A program made the position numbers and the translations under genes. Of a stretch of 64,000 nucleotides of DNA, positions 23,739 to 32,379 are shown piece after piece. Every line of letters begins with the position of its first letter. Within the stretch, counting starts at the first letter, position 1. The notes under the pieces were generated by a model. The model searched no databases. It was not told where the DNA came from and was given only the letters and a program-made list of their open reading frames with translations. The stretch lies in the NCBI RefSeq assembly GCF_001426645.1, contig NZ_LMEX01000001.1, forward strand, positions 1,192,755 through 1,256,754. Reading direction: 5' to 3'. This stretch comes from Rhodanobacter sp. Root480. GTDB lineage: Bacteria > Pseudomonadota > Gammaproteobacteria > Xanthomonadales > Rhodanobacteraceae.

Positions 23739-25273
23739 CTGCGCCGCAAAAATCCGTCCTGTCCCTGAAGCGCGAACCGCGCGACGAAGCCGCCGCCCAA
23801 CTGGAAGAGCGCCTGCACAAGGTGCTGGCCAACGCGGGCCTGGGCTCGCGCCGCACGCTCGAAGTGCGCATCCAGTCCGGCGAAGTCGAGCTCAACGGCA
23901 CGCGTGCCGAAATCGGCACCAGCGTGCATGCCGGCGATCGCGTCACGCTCGACGGCAAGCAGTTCGTGGTGGCTACCGACAGCCGCGACGACACCGAAGT
24001 GCTGATCTACCACAAGCCCGAAGGCGTGCTGACCACGCGCGACGACCCCGAAGGCCGCCCCACCGTGTTCGAACAGCTGCCGCGCCTGAAGGGTGCGCGC
24101 TGGGTCGCCGTGGGCCGCCTGGACATCAACACCACCGGCCTGCTGCTGCTGACCACCGATGGCGAACTGGCCAACGCCCTGATGCACCCCAAGAGCGGCC
24201 TCGAGCGCGAATACCTGTGCCGCGTGCATGGCGAAGTGCCCGACGAGATCATCGAGCGGTTGAAGGCCGGCGTGGAGCTGGACGATGGCCCCGCCCGTTT
24301 CGACGAAATCGCCGTGATCAGCCGTGGCGGCAGCCACAGCTGGTTCCGCGTGGTGATCCGCGAGGGTCGCAACCGCGAAGTGCGCCGCCTGTGGGATTCG
24401 CAGGGCTTCCTGGTCAGCCGCCTCAAGCGCATCCGCTACGGCCAGATCGAACTGCCGCGCAACCTGCGCCGCGGCGACTGCGAGCCACTCGATGCCGAAG
24501 CGGTAAAAAAATTGCGCCAGACCACTGGCCTGGGCGCGCCGCAACCGGTGCTGACCCTGAGCCCGGTGCTGCACCAGCGCCGCGCCAACCGCAGCGTCAC
24601 CGAATACCGCCCCGAGCGCGGCGCCGGCACCGCCTGGACCGGCGGCCAGGACGAAGCCCGCGAGATACGCGCGTTTGACCGCATCCGCGAAGAGCCCACC
24701 CGTGGCCGCAAGCCGCCGCGGCGCGACGGCAAGGAAGTCAACGGTAACGTGGCCCGCCCCGAGCGTGCCGGCGGCGCACGCAGCGGTGGCGCCGGCCGCG
24801 GCCGGCGCGTGGCGCCGGGCCAGGAACTGCCCTCGGTACGCACCTGGTTCGCCGGTGAAAGCCGCGACGGCGCGAACCGCGCTGGCGGCGCACCGCGCGG
24901 CAACACCGCCGGTGGTGCTGGCAATCGTCGCCCCGCGGGCGGCAAGCCGTTCGGCGCACGCGCCGGTGGCGAGAACCGCAGCGGCGGCAACCCGTATAGC
25001 GGCTTCGGCGGCGAATCGCGCGGCACCGGCGGTGGCAACGGCAATCGCGCCCCGGGCGCACGGCCGCAGGGTCAGGGCAATCGCGCGCACGGCAATCAGG
25101 CTGGCGGCGGTCGTCCGCAAGGCCAGGGTGGCAACCGTCCCCAAGGCGCCGGCCGACCGCAGGGTCAGGGTGGCAACCGTTCGCAGGGAGCCGGTCGTCC
25201 GCATGGACACGGCGGCGCCGCCGGTGGACGCCCGCCGGGTGGCCGTGGCGGCAATCGCTCGGGCAACCGCTGA
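23735..25273 (+). CDS. rluB: 23S rRNA pseudouridine synthase B with a long Arg/Gly-rich tail
   Basis: RluB modifies U2605 of 23S rRNA. An S4 RNA-binding domain occupies about residues 25-80 and the pseudouridine synthase core about 85-265, with the catalytic aspartate in GRLDINTTGLLLL (about residue 130). From about residue 285 a 220-residue Gly/Arg/Asn/Gln-rich low-complexity tail follows, with repeated RPQGQGGNR-type units. Such tails bind RNA non-specifically and may help on unfolded pre-ribosomes. It is coupled to scpB. Confidence 0.93.
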   Translation: MTAPQKSVLSLKREPRDEAAAQLEERLHKVLANAGLGSRRTLEVRIQSGEVELNGTRAEIGTSVHAGDRVTLDGKQFVVATDSRDDTEVLIYHKPEGVLTTRDDPEGRPTVFEQLPRLKGARWVAVGRLDINTTGLLLLTTDGELANALMHPKSGLEREYLCRVHGEVPDEIIERLKAGVELDDGPARFDEIAVISRGGSHSWFRVVIREGRNREVRRLWDSQGFLVSRLKRIRYGQIELPRNLRRGDCEPLDAEAVKKLRQTTGLGAPQPVLTLSPVLHQRRANRSVTEYRPERGAGTAWTGGQDEAREIRAFDRIREEPTRGRKPPRRDGKEVNGNVARPERAGGARSGGAGRGRRVAPGQELPSVRTWFAGESRDGANRAGGAPRGNTAGGAGNRRPAGGKPFGARAGGENRSGGNPYSGFGGESRGTGGGNGNRAPGARPQGQGNRAHGNQAGGGRPQGQGGNRPQGAGRPQGQGGNRSQGAGRPHGHGGAAGGRPPGGRGGNRSGNR

Positions 25274-25304
25274 GCCGGTCGCAAACTGATCGGAGCCACT
25301 AACG

Positions 25305-25649
25305 ATGGTGCGTATCTACCACAACAACCGCTGCACCAAATCCCGCGCCACACTGGCCTTGCTGGAAGCGCGTGGCGACGACATCGAGGTCATCAACTAC
25401 CTCGACAACCCGCCCACCGCGGCCGAGCTGGCCGTGTTGCTGAAGCAGTTGGGGATGACCGCCCGTGCGCTGTTGCGCACGGGTGAAGCGGAATACCAGA
25501 CGCTGGGGCTGGCGGACGAATCACTCGACGAACCTGCCCTGATCGCGGCGATGGTGGCGCACCCGAAACTGATCGAGCGCCCGATCGTCGTCGCCAACGG
25601 CAAGGCCGCCATCGGCCGCCCGCCGGAGACGGTGCTCGCGATACTCTGA
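25305..25649 (+). CDS. arsC: ArsC-family reductase (arsenate reductase, glutaredoxin-type)
   Basis: This 114-residue thioredoxin-fold protein carries the catalytic cysteine in YHNNRCTKSRATL (residue about 10) and the cis-Pro segment IERPIVVANGKAAIGRPPE. It matches the glutathione/glutaredoxin-linked arsenate reductase type. No arsB, acr3 or arsR is adjacent, so arsenate may not be the physiological substrate. It lies 31 bp after rluB and ends before a REP hairpin. Confidence 0.85.
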   Translation: MVRIYHNNRCTKSRATLALLEARGDDIEVINYLDNPPTAAELAVLLKQLGMTARALLRTGEAEYQTLGLADESLDEPALIAAMVAHPKLIERPIVVANGKAAIGRPPETVLAIL

Positions 25650-25658
25650 GCGCGCTCC

Positions 25659-25727
25659 TGTAGGAGCGACTTCAGTCGCGACCCGGGGTAACGGCAAGGC
25701 CAGGTCGCGGCTGAAGCCGCTCCTACA
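25659..25727. repeat. REP/BIME inverted repeat
   Basis: Arms TGTAGGAGCGACTTCAG and CTGAAGCCGCTCCTACA (25659-25683 and 25703-25727) pair with two differences around a 19-bp loop. It is the same family as the copy at 14203 and separates the convergent arsC-like and amidase genes. Confidence 0.88.
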
Positions 25728-25757
25728 GGGGGTTATCCCCGTGCGGGGAACCCGGTA

Positions 25758-26558
25758 TCAGTCGAGGTCCAGCGAAAACGCATCCGCATCCATCCATGCG
25801 GGAAAGCGCTCGCGATGCGCCAGCAGCACCGCCGGGTCCAGCGTCACGGTGGCCACCTGTTCCTGCGCACCGAGCTCGATCAACGCCTCACCTACCGGAT
25901 CAACCGCCACGCTGTCGCCGGCATACGGCAACTCGTTGCCGTCCACGCCGACGCGGTTCACGCCGATCACGTAGCTGAGGTTTTCGATCGCCCTGGCGCG
26001 CAGCAGCGTGCGCCACGGATGGCGTCGCGGTGCGGGCCAGTTCGCGACGAACAGCGCCAGGTCGTAATCCATGCCGCCCTCCGCAACGGCCAGCCGGCGA
26101 TTGCGCAGCCACACCGGAAAACGCAGGTCGTAGCAAACCTGCGGCAGGATGCGCCAGCCTTTCAGCGTCACGATCAGACGCGCATTGCCGCCGCCGTAGC
26201 GGGTGTGTTCGCCAGCCATGCGGAACAGGTGGCGTTTGTCGTATTGCTGGAAACTGCCGTCGGGCTGCATCCACAGCAAACGGTTGTAAACCACGCCATC
26301 TTCCAGGATCGCCAGGCTGCCGCAGATCACCGCGCCTACCTCGGCCGCCAGCGCACGCAGCCAGGCCAGGCCTTCGCCCTGCATGGTTTCCGCGCTGGCG
26401 CGGGTGTCGTTGCTGAAGCCGGACAGGAAGGTTTCCGGCAGCACGATGAGGTCGCTGCCTTTGGCCTGGCGCACCAGCGCGCCGTAGTAGTCGCGATTGG
26501 CCGGTGCGTCGTGCCAGCGGGTGGCGCCCTGCACCAGCGAGACCTTCAACGGCTGCAT
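25758..26558 (-). CDS. Omega-amidase YafV-type (nitrilase superfamily)
   Basis: The nitrilase-fold catalytic triad is visible: Glu in IVLPETFLSGF (about 42), Lys in YDKRHLF (about 108) and Cys in LPQVCYDLRFPVW (about 143). YafV homologues hydrolyse 2-oxoglutaramate or 2-oxosuccinamate. That product arises when glutamine donates its amino group to a keto acid, which is what the adjacent YbdL-type transaminase does. The ATG at 26558 lies 2 bases after the aminotransferase stop, so the two are one operon. The product has 266 residues. Confidence 0.88.
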   Translation of the reverse strand: MQPLKVSLVQGATRWHDAPANRDYYGALVRQAKGSDLIVLPETFLSGFSNDTRASAETMQGEGLAWLRALAAEVGAVICGSLAILEDGVVYNRLLWMQPDGSFQQYDKRHLFRMAGEHTRYGGGNARLIVTLKGWRILPQVCYDLRFPVWLRNRRLAVAEGGMDYDLALFVANWPAPRRHPWRTLLRARAIENLSYVIGVNRVGVDGNELPYAGDSVAVDPVGEALIELGAQEQVATVTLDPAVLLAHRERFPAWMDADAFSLDLD

Positions 26559-26560
26559 GC

Positions 26561-27703
26561 TCACAGCCGGCACAGGCGTTCGGCGCCCGCCTCCATGGTG
26601 GCGTCGCTCTTGGCGAAACACAGCCGCAACAATCGCGTGCCGGGCGCGGTCTCGTAAAACGGCGTCAACGGAATCCCTGCCACGCCGCCCTGCTCCACCA
26701 GCCAGCGGCTGAAGGCCACATCGTCTTCATCGCGGATCGCCGAATAGTCGACCAGCTGGAAATAACCGCCCGGCACATCCAGCAGCTTGAAGCGCGACGG
26801 TGCCAGCAAGGCGCGGAACCGATCGCGCTTGGCCTGATAGAACGCCGGCAACTCCAGGTAATGCTCGGGGCTGCTGGCCATGAACTCGGCAAATGCCACC
26901 TGCGCCGGATGGAACGTGCAGAACGTGAGGTACTGATGCACCTTGCGGAACTCGGCCGACAACGCCGGCGGCGCGATCGCGTAACCGACCTTCCAGCCCG
27001 TGCAGTGGTAGGTCTTGCCGAACGAGGAGATCACAAAGCTGCGCTCGGCCAGCTCCGGATGGCGCAGCACGCTTTGGTGCTGCGCGCCGTCGTACACGAT
27101 GTGCTCGTAGACCTCGTCGGACAACACCACGATGGACGTGTCGCGCACGATCGCCGCCAGCTCGTCCAGGTCGCCCGCCGACAGCACGGCGCCCGATGGG
27201 TTGTGCGGGCTGTTGACCAGGATCATGCGGGTTTTCGGCGTAATCGCGTCGCGCACGCGCTGCCAGTCGATCGAGAACGCCGGTACAGTCAGCGGGATGT
27301 GCACCGCGCGGGCGCCCTGCAAGTCGATCGCCGGCTCGTAGCTGTCGTAGGCCGGGTCAAACACGATCACCTCGTCGCCCGCGCGAACCACCGCCGCCAT
27401 CGCCGCGAACAGGGCTTCGGTGGCGCCGGAGGTCACCGTGATCTCGCGGTCGACGTCGACCTTGCGGCCATACAACCGCTCGGTCTTCAGCGCGATCTGC
27501 TCGCGCAGGCCGGCGGTGCCGTGCATCGGCGCGTACTGGTTGCGGCCTTCATCCATGGCGCGCGCAAGCGCATCGCGCAGCGGCTGCGGTGGTTCGAAAT
27601 CCGGAAAGCCCTGCCCCAGGTTCACCGCCTTGTGTTCCAGCGCCAGCTGGCTCATCACGGTAAAGATGGTGGTGCCGACTTTCGGAAGCTTGGTTTCGAT
27701 CAT
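26561..27703 (-). CDS. Methionine aminotransferase YbdL-type (PLP, fold type I)
   Basis: A class I/II aminotransferase with the PLP lysine in VISSFGKTYHCTGWKVGY (about residue 235) and NSPHNPSGAVL upstream. E. coli YbdL prefers methionine, and relatives regenerate methionine from its keto acid with glutamine as donor. Paired with the omega-amidase downstream this suggests methionine salvage. The start ATG at 27703 fits because a TATAAT box lies at 27744-27749 on the same strand, which would put the transcript start just before it. Length is 380 residues. Confidence 0.88.
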   Translation of the reverse strand: MIETKLPKVGTTIFTVMSQLALEHKAVNLGQGFPDFEPPQPLRDALARAMDEGRNQYAPMHGTAGLREQIALKTERLYGRKVDVDREITVTSGATEALFAAMAAVVRAGDEVIVFDPAYDSYEPAIDLQGARAVHIPLTVPAFSIDWQRVRDAITPKTRMILVNSPHNPSGAVLSAGDLDELAAIVRDTSIVVLSDEVYEHIVYDGAQHQSVLRHPELAERSFVISSFGKTYHCTGWKVGYAIAPPALSAEFRKVHQYLTFCTFHPAQVAFAEFMASSPEHYLELPAFYQAKRDRFRALLAPSRFKLLDVPGGYFQLVDYSAIRDEDDVAFSRWLVEQGGVAGIPLTPFYETAPGTRLLRLCFAKSDATMEAGAERLCRL

Positions 27704-27776
27704 GATGATTTGGCCGTCTGGATGCCTGAATCGGGAATGGGACATTATATCGACGCTGCCCTGCGCATTGGCGTGA

Positions 27777-28754
27777 TCAGCGGCAGGCAGGCAGATCATC
27801 CAGCGGACGCTTCTTGCATTGCTCGTGCCTCAGCGAGGTGGTGGCCGGCAGTCGCTCGGCCAGGAAATCCACCAGTGCGCGCACGCCGGGCAGCATGCCG
27901 CGCCGGCTGGGATAGACAAAGTGCATGGTGCCGCCGGGAACGCTCCAGTCCGGCAGCACCACTTCCAGCTCGCCGCTGGCGATGGCCGGCGCGCAGACGG
28001 ACTCCGGCAACAGCGCAACCCCCATGCCGCGGCGGGCGGCTTCCAGCAGCACGGCGAAATCGCCGGTGATCAGCCGCGCCTGCACTTCAACGACAGACTG
28101 CTTGCCGTCGGCATCGATCAGCTCCCACACCTGCGCGCCCTCGTGCTCGCGCATCGACAGCGCCGGCAAGCGGGCCAGCTCATCGGGTTGCGATGGGCGC
28201 CCCTGCGCGTCGAGCAGCGTGGGGCTGGCCACCAGTTTGGTCTGCGCCTGGCCGAAACTGCGCATGACCAGGTTGGCGTCGGTATCCAGCTTGGTGCGTA
28301 CACGGATGGCCAGGTCGTAGCCCTCGCCGATCACATCGACGCGGCGATCGCTGGACAACAGCCGTACCTGCATTTTCGGATACAGCGCCAGGAAATCCGG
28401 CAGCAGATACGCCAGCACCGTCTGCGTCAGCGATATCGGACAGCTCAGCCGCACCACGCCGCGCGGCTCCGCGCGCAACTCGTCCACGGCATCCTGCGCG
28501 GCCTGCGCTTCTTCCAGCACGGCGCGGCAATGCGCGTAGAAGCGCTCGCCCACCTCGGTGACCATGAAGCGTCGCGTGGTTCGCTGCAGCAGGCGCACGC
28601 CCAGCCGCTCCTCGAGCTGGGCCACGCGCTTGCTGAGGCGGGATTTCGGCACGCCCAGCGCCCGCCCGGCAGCGGAAAAGCCGCCGTGTTCGACCACGGC
28701 CGCAAAGAAGTACAGGTCGTTGAGATCCTGCAGCGCACCCGTCAATACTGTCAT
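27777..28754 (-). CDS. LysR-family regulator divergent from azoR
   Basis: The helix-turn-helix is at about residues 15-75 (GGFSAAGRALGVPKSRLSKRVAQLEERLG), followed by a LysR effector domain; 325 residues in all. The S-R-L-S-K-R-V recognition helix is typical of the CrgA/DsdC-like LysR group that often controls an adjacent quinone or azo reductase. A perfect 11-bp-arm palindrome lies in the intergenic region. The effector is unknown; electrophiles such as quinones are a plausible guess. Confidence 0.9.
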   Translation of the reverse strand: MTVLTGALQDLNDLYFFAAVVEHGGFSAAGRALGVPKSRLSKRVAQLEERLGVRLLQRTTRRFMVTEVGERFYAHCRAVLEEAQAAQDAVDELRAEPRGVVRLSCPISLTQTVLAYLLPDFLALYPKMQVRLLSSDRRVDVIGEGYDLAIRVRTKLDTDANLVMRSFGQAQTKLVASPTLLDAQGRPSQPDELARLPALSMREHEGAQVWELIDADGKQSVVEVQARLITGDFAVLLEAARRGMGVALLPESVCAPAIASGELEVVLPDWSVPGGTMHFVYPSRRGMLPGVRALVDFLAERLPATTSLRHEQCKKRPLDDLPACR

Positions 28755-28773
28755 GACTGTTTCCTTTTCAGAA

Positions 28774-28802
28774 CGATAAGTCCGATAACTGCGGACTTAT
28801 CG
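28774..28802. promoter_or_regulatory. Perfect palindrome, predicted LysR operator
   Basis: Arms CGATAAGTCCG (28774-28784) and CGGACTTATCG (28792-28802) are perfect inverted copies with a 7-bp spacer. They are 20 bp from the LysR start and 65 bp from azoR, the usual position for a LysR site controlling both directions. Confidence 0.75.
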
Positions 28803-28866
28803 CCACATTGTTTCGAATATATCCTGATTTCGTCGCCGGTCTTCCGGCCCAAACAGGAAACCAGCC

Positions 28867-29451
28867 ATGAAAATCGTCCATATCGATTCCAGCGCCCTCG
28901 GCAGCTACTCGGTGTCGCGCCAGCTCACCGCCGACATCGTAGCGGAGCTGAAGCAGGGCACGCCCGACGCCACCGTCAACTATCGCGACCTCGCGGCGCA
29001 ACCGCTGACGCACTGGTCGCCGGTCGCCGACGCCAATGACCCCGCTGCCGTGGCGGGGAACGCGATGCTGGAAGAGTTTCTCGCCGCCGACGTGGTGGTG
29101 ATTGGTGCGCCGATGTACAACTTCGGCATCCCCAGCCAGCTCAAGGCATGGCTCGACCGCGTGCTGGTCGCCGGCAAGACCTTCCGCTACACCGCGAACG
29201 GCCCCGAGGGCCTGGCCGGTGGCAAGCGGGTGATCGTCGCCTCCAGCCGCGGCGGCTTCTACGGCGAGGGGACCGGACGCACCGCCGTGGATTTCCAGGA
29301 ACCCTACCTGCGGGCGGTATTCGGCTTCATCGGCATCGGCGAGATCGAAATCGTGCGGGCCGAAGGCGTGGCGGTGGGCGACGAACAGAAATCGGCAGCG
29401 TTGAAATCGGCGCAGGACGCGATCCACATGCTGGTGGCCGAAGCCGCCTGA
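28867..29451 (+). CDS. azoR: FMN-dependent NADH:quinone oxidoreductase / azoreductase
   Basis: AzoR reduces quinones and azo dyes by two electrons with FMN. The flavodoxin-like motifs are [17 protein letters not shown] (phosphate loop), [20 protein letters not shown] and [10 protein letters not shown]. The 194 residues match the family. It is divergent from a LysR gene with a palindrome between, and ends before a terminator. Confidence 0.93.
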   Translation: MKIVHIDSSALGSYSVSRQLTADIVAELKQGTPDATVNYRDLAAQPLTHWSPVADANDPAAVAGNAMLEEFLAADVVVIGAPMYNFGIPSQLKAWLDRVLVAGKTFRYTANGPEGLAGGKRVIVASSRGGFYGEGTGRTAVDFQEPYLRAVFGFIGIGEIEIVRAEGVAVGDEQKSAALKSAQDAIHMLVAEAA

Positions 29452-29551
29452 CGCGCCACAAGACGCCAGCGGCAGCGGTCCGTGCGTCGATAACAACCAC
29501 CGGTAGCGTCACGTCGCTCCCCACGGCGGCCGCATACCGGAACCGCCAAGC

Positions 29552-29579
29552 AAAGGCCAGCCTCACAAGCTGGCCTTTT
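29552..29579 (+). terminator. Intrinsic terminator after azoR
   Basis: AAGGCCAGC and GCTGGCCTT pair around CTCACAA and are followed by TTTG; A residues precede the stem. It lies about 100 bp after the azoR stop. Confidence 0.75.
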
Positions 29580-29654
29580 GCGTGGCTGAAAGGCCATCCC
29601 CAGCGCTCCGGCCACCCCTGCCATCAGTCATATCCCGATTTCAGGCTCCGCCCA

Positions 29655-29695
29655 TTGACGGCTCAAAACATGGTGTTATAGTTCACTACAACACC
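29655..29695 (+). promoter_or_regulatory. Promoter with overlapping operator for the YtrA-type operon
   Basis: TTGACG (29655-29660) and TATAGT (29677-29682) are 16 bp apart. An inverted repeat, GGTGTTATAGT (29672-29682) and ACTACAACACC (29685-29695) with one mismatch, covers the -10 box. A dimeric repressor bound here would block RNA polymerase, consistent with autorepression by the GntR protein encoded second in the operon. Confidence 0.75.
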
Positions 29696-29723
29696 GGTCA
29701 ACGAGTTCACTGAGGAGCACGCC

Positions 29724-30038
29724 ATGAAATCGCAAAACCTCATCGCCAGCATCGCCGCCGCCCTGTTCACCTTCGCCACGCTGGGCGCGGTCACCTACAA
29801 CGTCGATGTCCCGCCGGCACCTGCCGCTGCGACCCATCGGACCGTCACCGACCTGCCCATGATCGTGGTCCACCCCACCGCCGCCGAGCGGCGCGAGGCC
29901 GCGCTGATCAACAGCGGCGACTTCATCGGCGCCGCCGCCGGCCATGGCGGCGGGCCGCACCTGAGCCTGGTCAGCTCGCAATTGGCCATGCCCTACTATT
30001 CGTTCGCCAATCAATTCGGCGGCATCAGCAAGGAATAA
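29724..30038 (+). CDS. Small exported protein, first gene of the YtrA/ABC operon
   Basis: This is a 104-residue protein of unknown function. The N-terminus (KSQNLIASIAAALFTFATLGAVTY) resembles a signal peptide or membrane anchor. A conserved-looking VTDLPMIVVHPTAAERREAAL segment follows, then a Gly/Ala-rich stretch. It begins about 35 bp after the predicted transcript start and is 2 bp from the GntR gene, so it is co-regulated with the transporter. Confidence 0.65.
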   Translation: MKSQNLIASIAAALFTFATLGAVTYNVDVPPAPAAATHRTVTDLPMIVVHPTAAERREAALINSGDFIGAAAGHGGGPHLSLVSSQLAMPYYSFANQFGGISKE

Positions 30039-30040
30039 GC

Positions 30041-30415
30041 ATGACCATCACCTGGAACGACAACGCGCCGATCTACCGCCAGCTGCAGCAACGCGTGGTG
30101 GCGATGATCCTGGACGGCGCCTTGAACGAGGGCGACCCGTTGCCGTCGGTACGCCAGGTGGCAGCGGATTACCAGATCAACCCGCTGACCGTCTCCAAGG
30201 CCTATCAGGAACTGGTCGATCAACAATTGGTGGAAAAACGGAGGGGCTTGGGCATGTTCGTCATCGAAGGCGCTCGCGAGGCGCTGCTGAAATCCGAGCG
30301 CGAGCGGTTTCTTCGCGAGGAGTGGCCCGTACTGTTCGCCCGGCTGCAGCGGCTGGGGCTGGATCTGAAGACTTTGCTGCGCGAAGCGAGCACCCACACG
30401 GAGCAACAATCATGA
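30041..30415 (+). CDS. GntR-family regulator, YtrA subfamily
   Basis: The 124-residue protein has a GntR winged helix (about 10-75: PIYRQLQQRVVAMILDGALNEGDPLPSVRQVAADYQINP in part) and only a short C-terminal dimerisation helix pair, which defines the YtrA subfamily. These regulators repress their own ABC-transporter operon and respond to cell-envelope stress or antibiotics in several bacteria. The stop overlaps the ATPase start (ATGA). The likely operator is at 29672-29695. Confidence 0.92.
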   Translation: MTITWNDNAPIYRQLQQRVVAMILDGALNEGDPLPSVRQVAADYQINPLTVSKAYQELVDQQLVEKRRGLGMFVIEGAREALLKSERERFLREEWPVLFARLQRLGLDLKTLLREASTHTEQQS

Positions 30416-31269
30416 GTGCGGTCATCACGGCCAGCAGGCTGGGCAAGCGGTACAAATCCTCGGTGGCGCTGGATGACGTCAGCTTCCAGATCGAGCCCGG
30501 CCGTATCGTCGGCCTGATCGGCCCCAACGGTGCCGGCAAGACCACGGCGTTGAAGGCCATCCTCGGCCTCACCGATTTCACCGGCGAGTTGAACGTGCTG
30601 GGCTACGACCCGCGCAAGCAGCGCGACAAGTTGATGGGTGACGTGTGCTTCATCGCCGACGTGGCCGTGTTGCCACGCTGGATCAAGGTCAGCCAGGCGG
30701 TGGATTTCGTCGCCAACGTGCACCCGCGTTTCAACCGCAAGAAGTGCGAGGCCTTCCTGGCGCGCACCAAGCTGCAACCGAATCAGCGCGTGCGGCAGAT
30801 GTCCAAGGGCATGATCGTGCAGTTGCACCTGGCGCTGGTGATGGCGATCGACGCACGCCTGCTGATCCTGGACGAACCCACCCTCGGCCTGGACATCCTC
30901 TATCGCAAGCAGTTCTACCAGAACCTGCTGGAGGACTATTTCGACGAGAACAAGACGATCATCGTGACGACCCATCAGGTGGAGGAAGTCGAGCACATCC
31001 TCACCGACCTGATGTTCATCCGCGACGGCAGGATCGTGCTGGACGCCGACATGGATGCGGTCGGCGAACGCTTCATCGAGGTGATGGTCAACGCCGACCA
31101 GGCCGACGCCGCCCGGGCCCTGAAACCCATCGACGAGCGCCAGGTTTTCGGCAAGAGCATTTTTCTGTTCGACGGCGCGAGCCGCGCGACGCTGGAGCCG
31201 CTGGGCGAAACCCGCCGCCCCTCCGTCAGCGACTTGTTCGTGGCCACCATGAAGGGAACCTACGCATGA
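30412..31269 (+). CDS. ABC transporter ATP-binding protein
   Basis: Walker A GPNGAGKTT is near residue 40 and Walker B LLILDEPTLGLD near 155; the His switch is in VTTHQVEE. The signature motif reads MSKGM rather than LSGGQ, as seen in YtrB-like ATPases. The 285-residue protein overlaps its neighbours by 4 bp on both sides, so GntR, ATPase and permease are tightly coupled. The transported substrate is unknown; this class is tied to antimicrobial or envelope stress. Confidence 0.93.
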   Translation: MSAVITASRLGKRYKSSVALDDVSFQIEPGRIVGLIGPNGAGKTTALKAILGLTDFTGELNVLGYDPRKQRDKLMGDVCFIADVAVLPRWIKVSQAVDFVANVHPRFNRKKCEAFLARTKLQPNQRVRQMSKGMIVQLHLALVMAIDARLLILDEPTLGLDILYRKQFYQNLLEDYFDENKTIIVTTHQVEEVEHILTDLMFIRDGRIVLDADMDAVGERFIEVMVNADQADAARALKPIDERQVFGKSIFLFDGASRATLEPLGETRRPSVSDLFVATMKGTYA

Positions 31270-32237
31270 ACAACCAGACGTTGAAAGACCTGTACTGGCT
31301 GGTGAAACGCGAATTCTGGGAGCACCGTGGCGGGTTCTTCTGGGCACCGGTCATCACCGGCGGCATCTTTCTGCTGCTCAACATCATGGGCATCATCACC
31401 GCCGAAGTCCTGGGCGCCCGCAACGGCATCAACTTCGGCGCCAGCGGCGGCCTGCAACACGTCATCGCCGACATGGATGCCGGCGACCTGAGCCAGGTCG
31501 GCTTCGCACTGGACATCGCGATGTATTCGGCCATGGGCCTGCTGGTGGTGGTGCTGGGTTTCGTGGTGTTTTTCTACTGCCTCGGCGCGCTGTACGACGA
31601 CCGCCGTGACCGCAGCATCCTGTTCTGGAAATCACTGCCGGTGTCGGACACCAGCACCGTGCTATCCAAGGTCATCAGCGCCACCGTGCTGGCACCGGTC
31701 ATCGCCGTGGTCGTGGGCATCATCGTGGGCATGCTGCAGCTGCTGATACTTGCCGTCACCCTGTCCTTCCACGGCGTCAACGTGTGGCAGTTGCTGCTGC
31801 TGGCCCATCCATTCCGGGTGATGTTCAACCTGATCGGCTACATCCCGCTGTATGCGCTGTGGGCGGCACCGGCCGTCGGCTGGCTGCTGATCTGCTCCGC
31901 CTGGTCGCGCAGCAAGCCCTTCCTGTGGGCGGTGGCACTGCCGGTGGGCGTGGGTCTGCTGGTGACCTGGTTCGGCATCATGGGGCTTTTCAACCTGCCC
32001 ACCGCCTGGTTCTGGAAAAACATCGTGCAGCGCGCCCTGCTGAGCGTGTTCCCCGGCACCGGCAGCATGTTCGGCGACAGCATGATCCATATCTCGGGCA
32101 ACACGGGAACGGACGTCCTGGACTTGGCGCAGACCTGGCACCTGGCCGCCTCACCCAGCCTGTGGATCGGCGTGGTTGCCGGCGTGGCCCTGCTGGCCGG
32201 CGCCATCTGGTTCCGCCGCTGGCGCGACGACGCCTGA
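31266..32237 (+). CDS. ABC transporter permease
   Basis: A 323-residue integral membrane protein with about six hydrophobic spans (for example VITGGIFLLLNIMGII, GLLVVVLGFVVFFYCLGALY, VIAVVVGIIVGMLQLLILAV, LWIGVVAGVALLAGAIW). An extracytoplasmic loop is likely between spans 1 and 2. The DDRRDRSILFWKSLPVSD segment is typical of ABC-2 type permeases. It is the last gene of the operon, closed by a strong hairpin. Confidence 0.9.
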   Translation: MNNQTLKDLYWLVKREFWEHRGGFFWAPVITGGIFLLLNIMGIITAEVLGARNGINFGASGGLQHVIADMDAGDLSQVGFALDIAMYSAMGLLVVVLGFVVFFYCLGALYDDRRDRSILFWKSLPVSDTSTVLSKVISATVLAPVIAVVVGIIVGMLQLLILAVTLSFHGVNVWQLLLLAHPFRVMFNLIGYIPLYALWAAPAVGWLLICSAWSRSKPFLWAVALPVGVGLLVTWFGIMGLFNLPTAWFWKNIVQRALLSVFPGTGSMFGDSMIHISGNTGTDVLDLAQTWHLAASPSLWIGVVAGVALLAGAIWFRRWRDDA

Positions 32238-32242
32238 GCTCG

Positions 32243-32274
32243 GTGACGGACGGGTCGCCCGGCCCGTCCGTCAC
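32243..32274. terminator. Strong hairpin after the ABC operon
   Basis: A perfect 12-bp stem (GTGACGGACGGG and CCCGTCCGTCAC) closes an 8-base loop six bases after the permease stop. No T-run follows, so it may be a transcript-stabilising hairpin or a weak terminator. Confidence 0.55.
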
Positions 32275-32379
32275 ACAAACATTCGCCCGGTCCATTCTCG
32301 GACATTGGCCAACACCACGACTTGCCCTGCCCGAATTCGCTTTGCGATTTCGCCGGCCCACTGCGCCCCAAGGATCACC

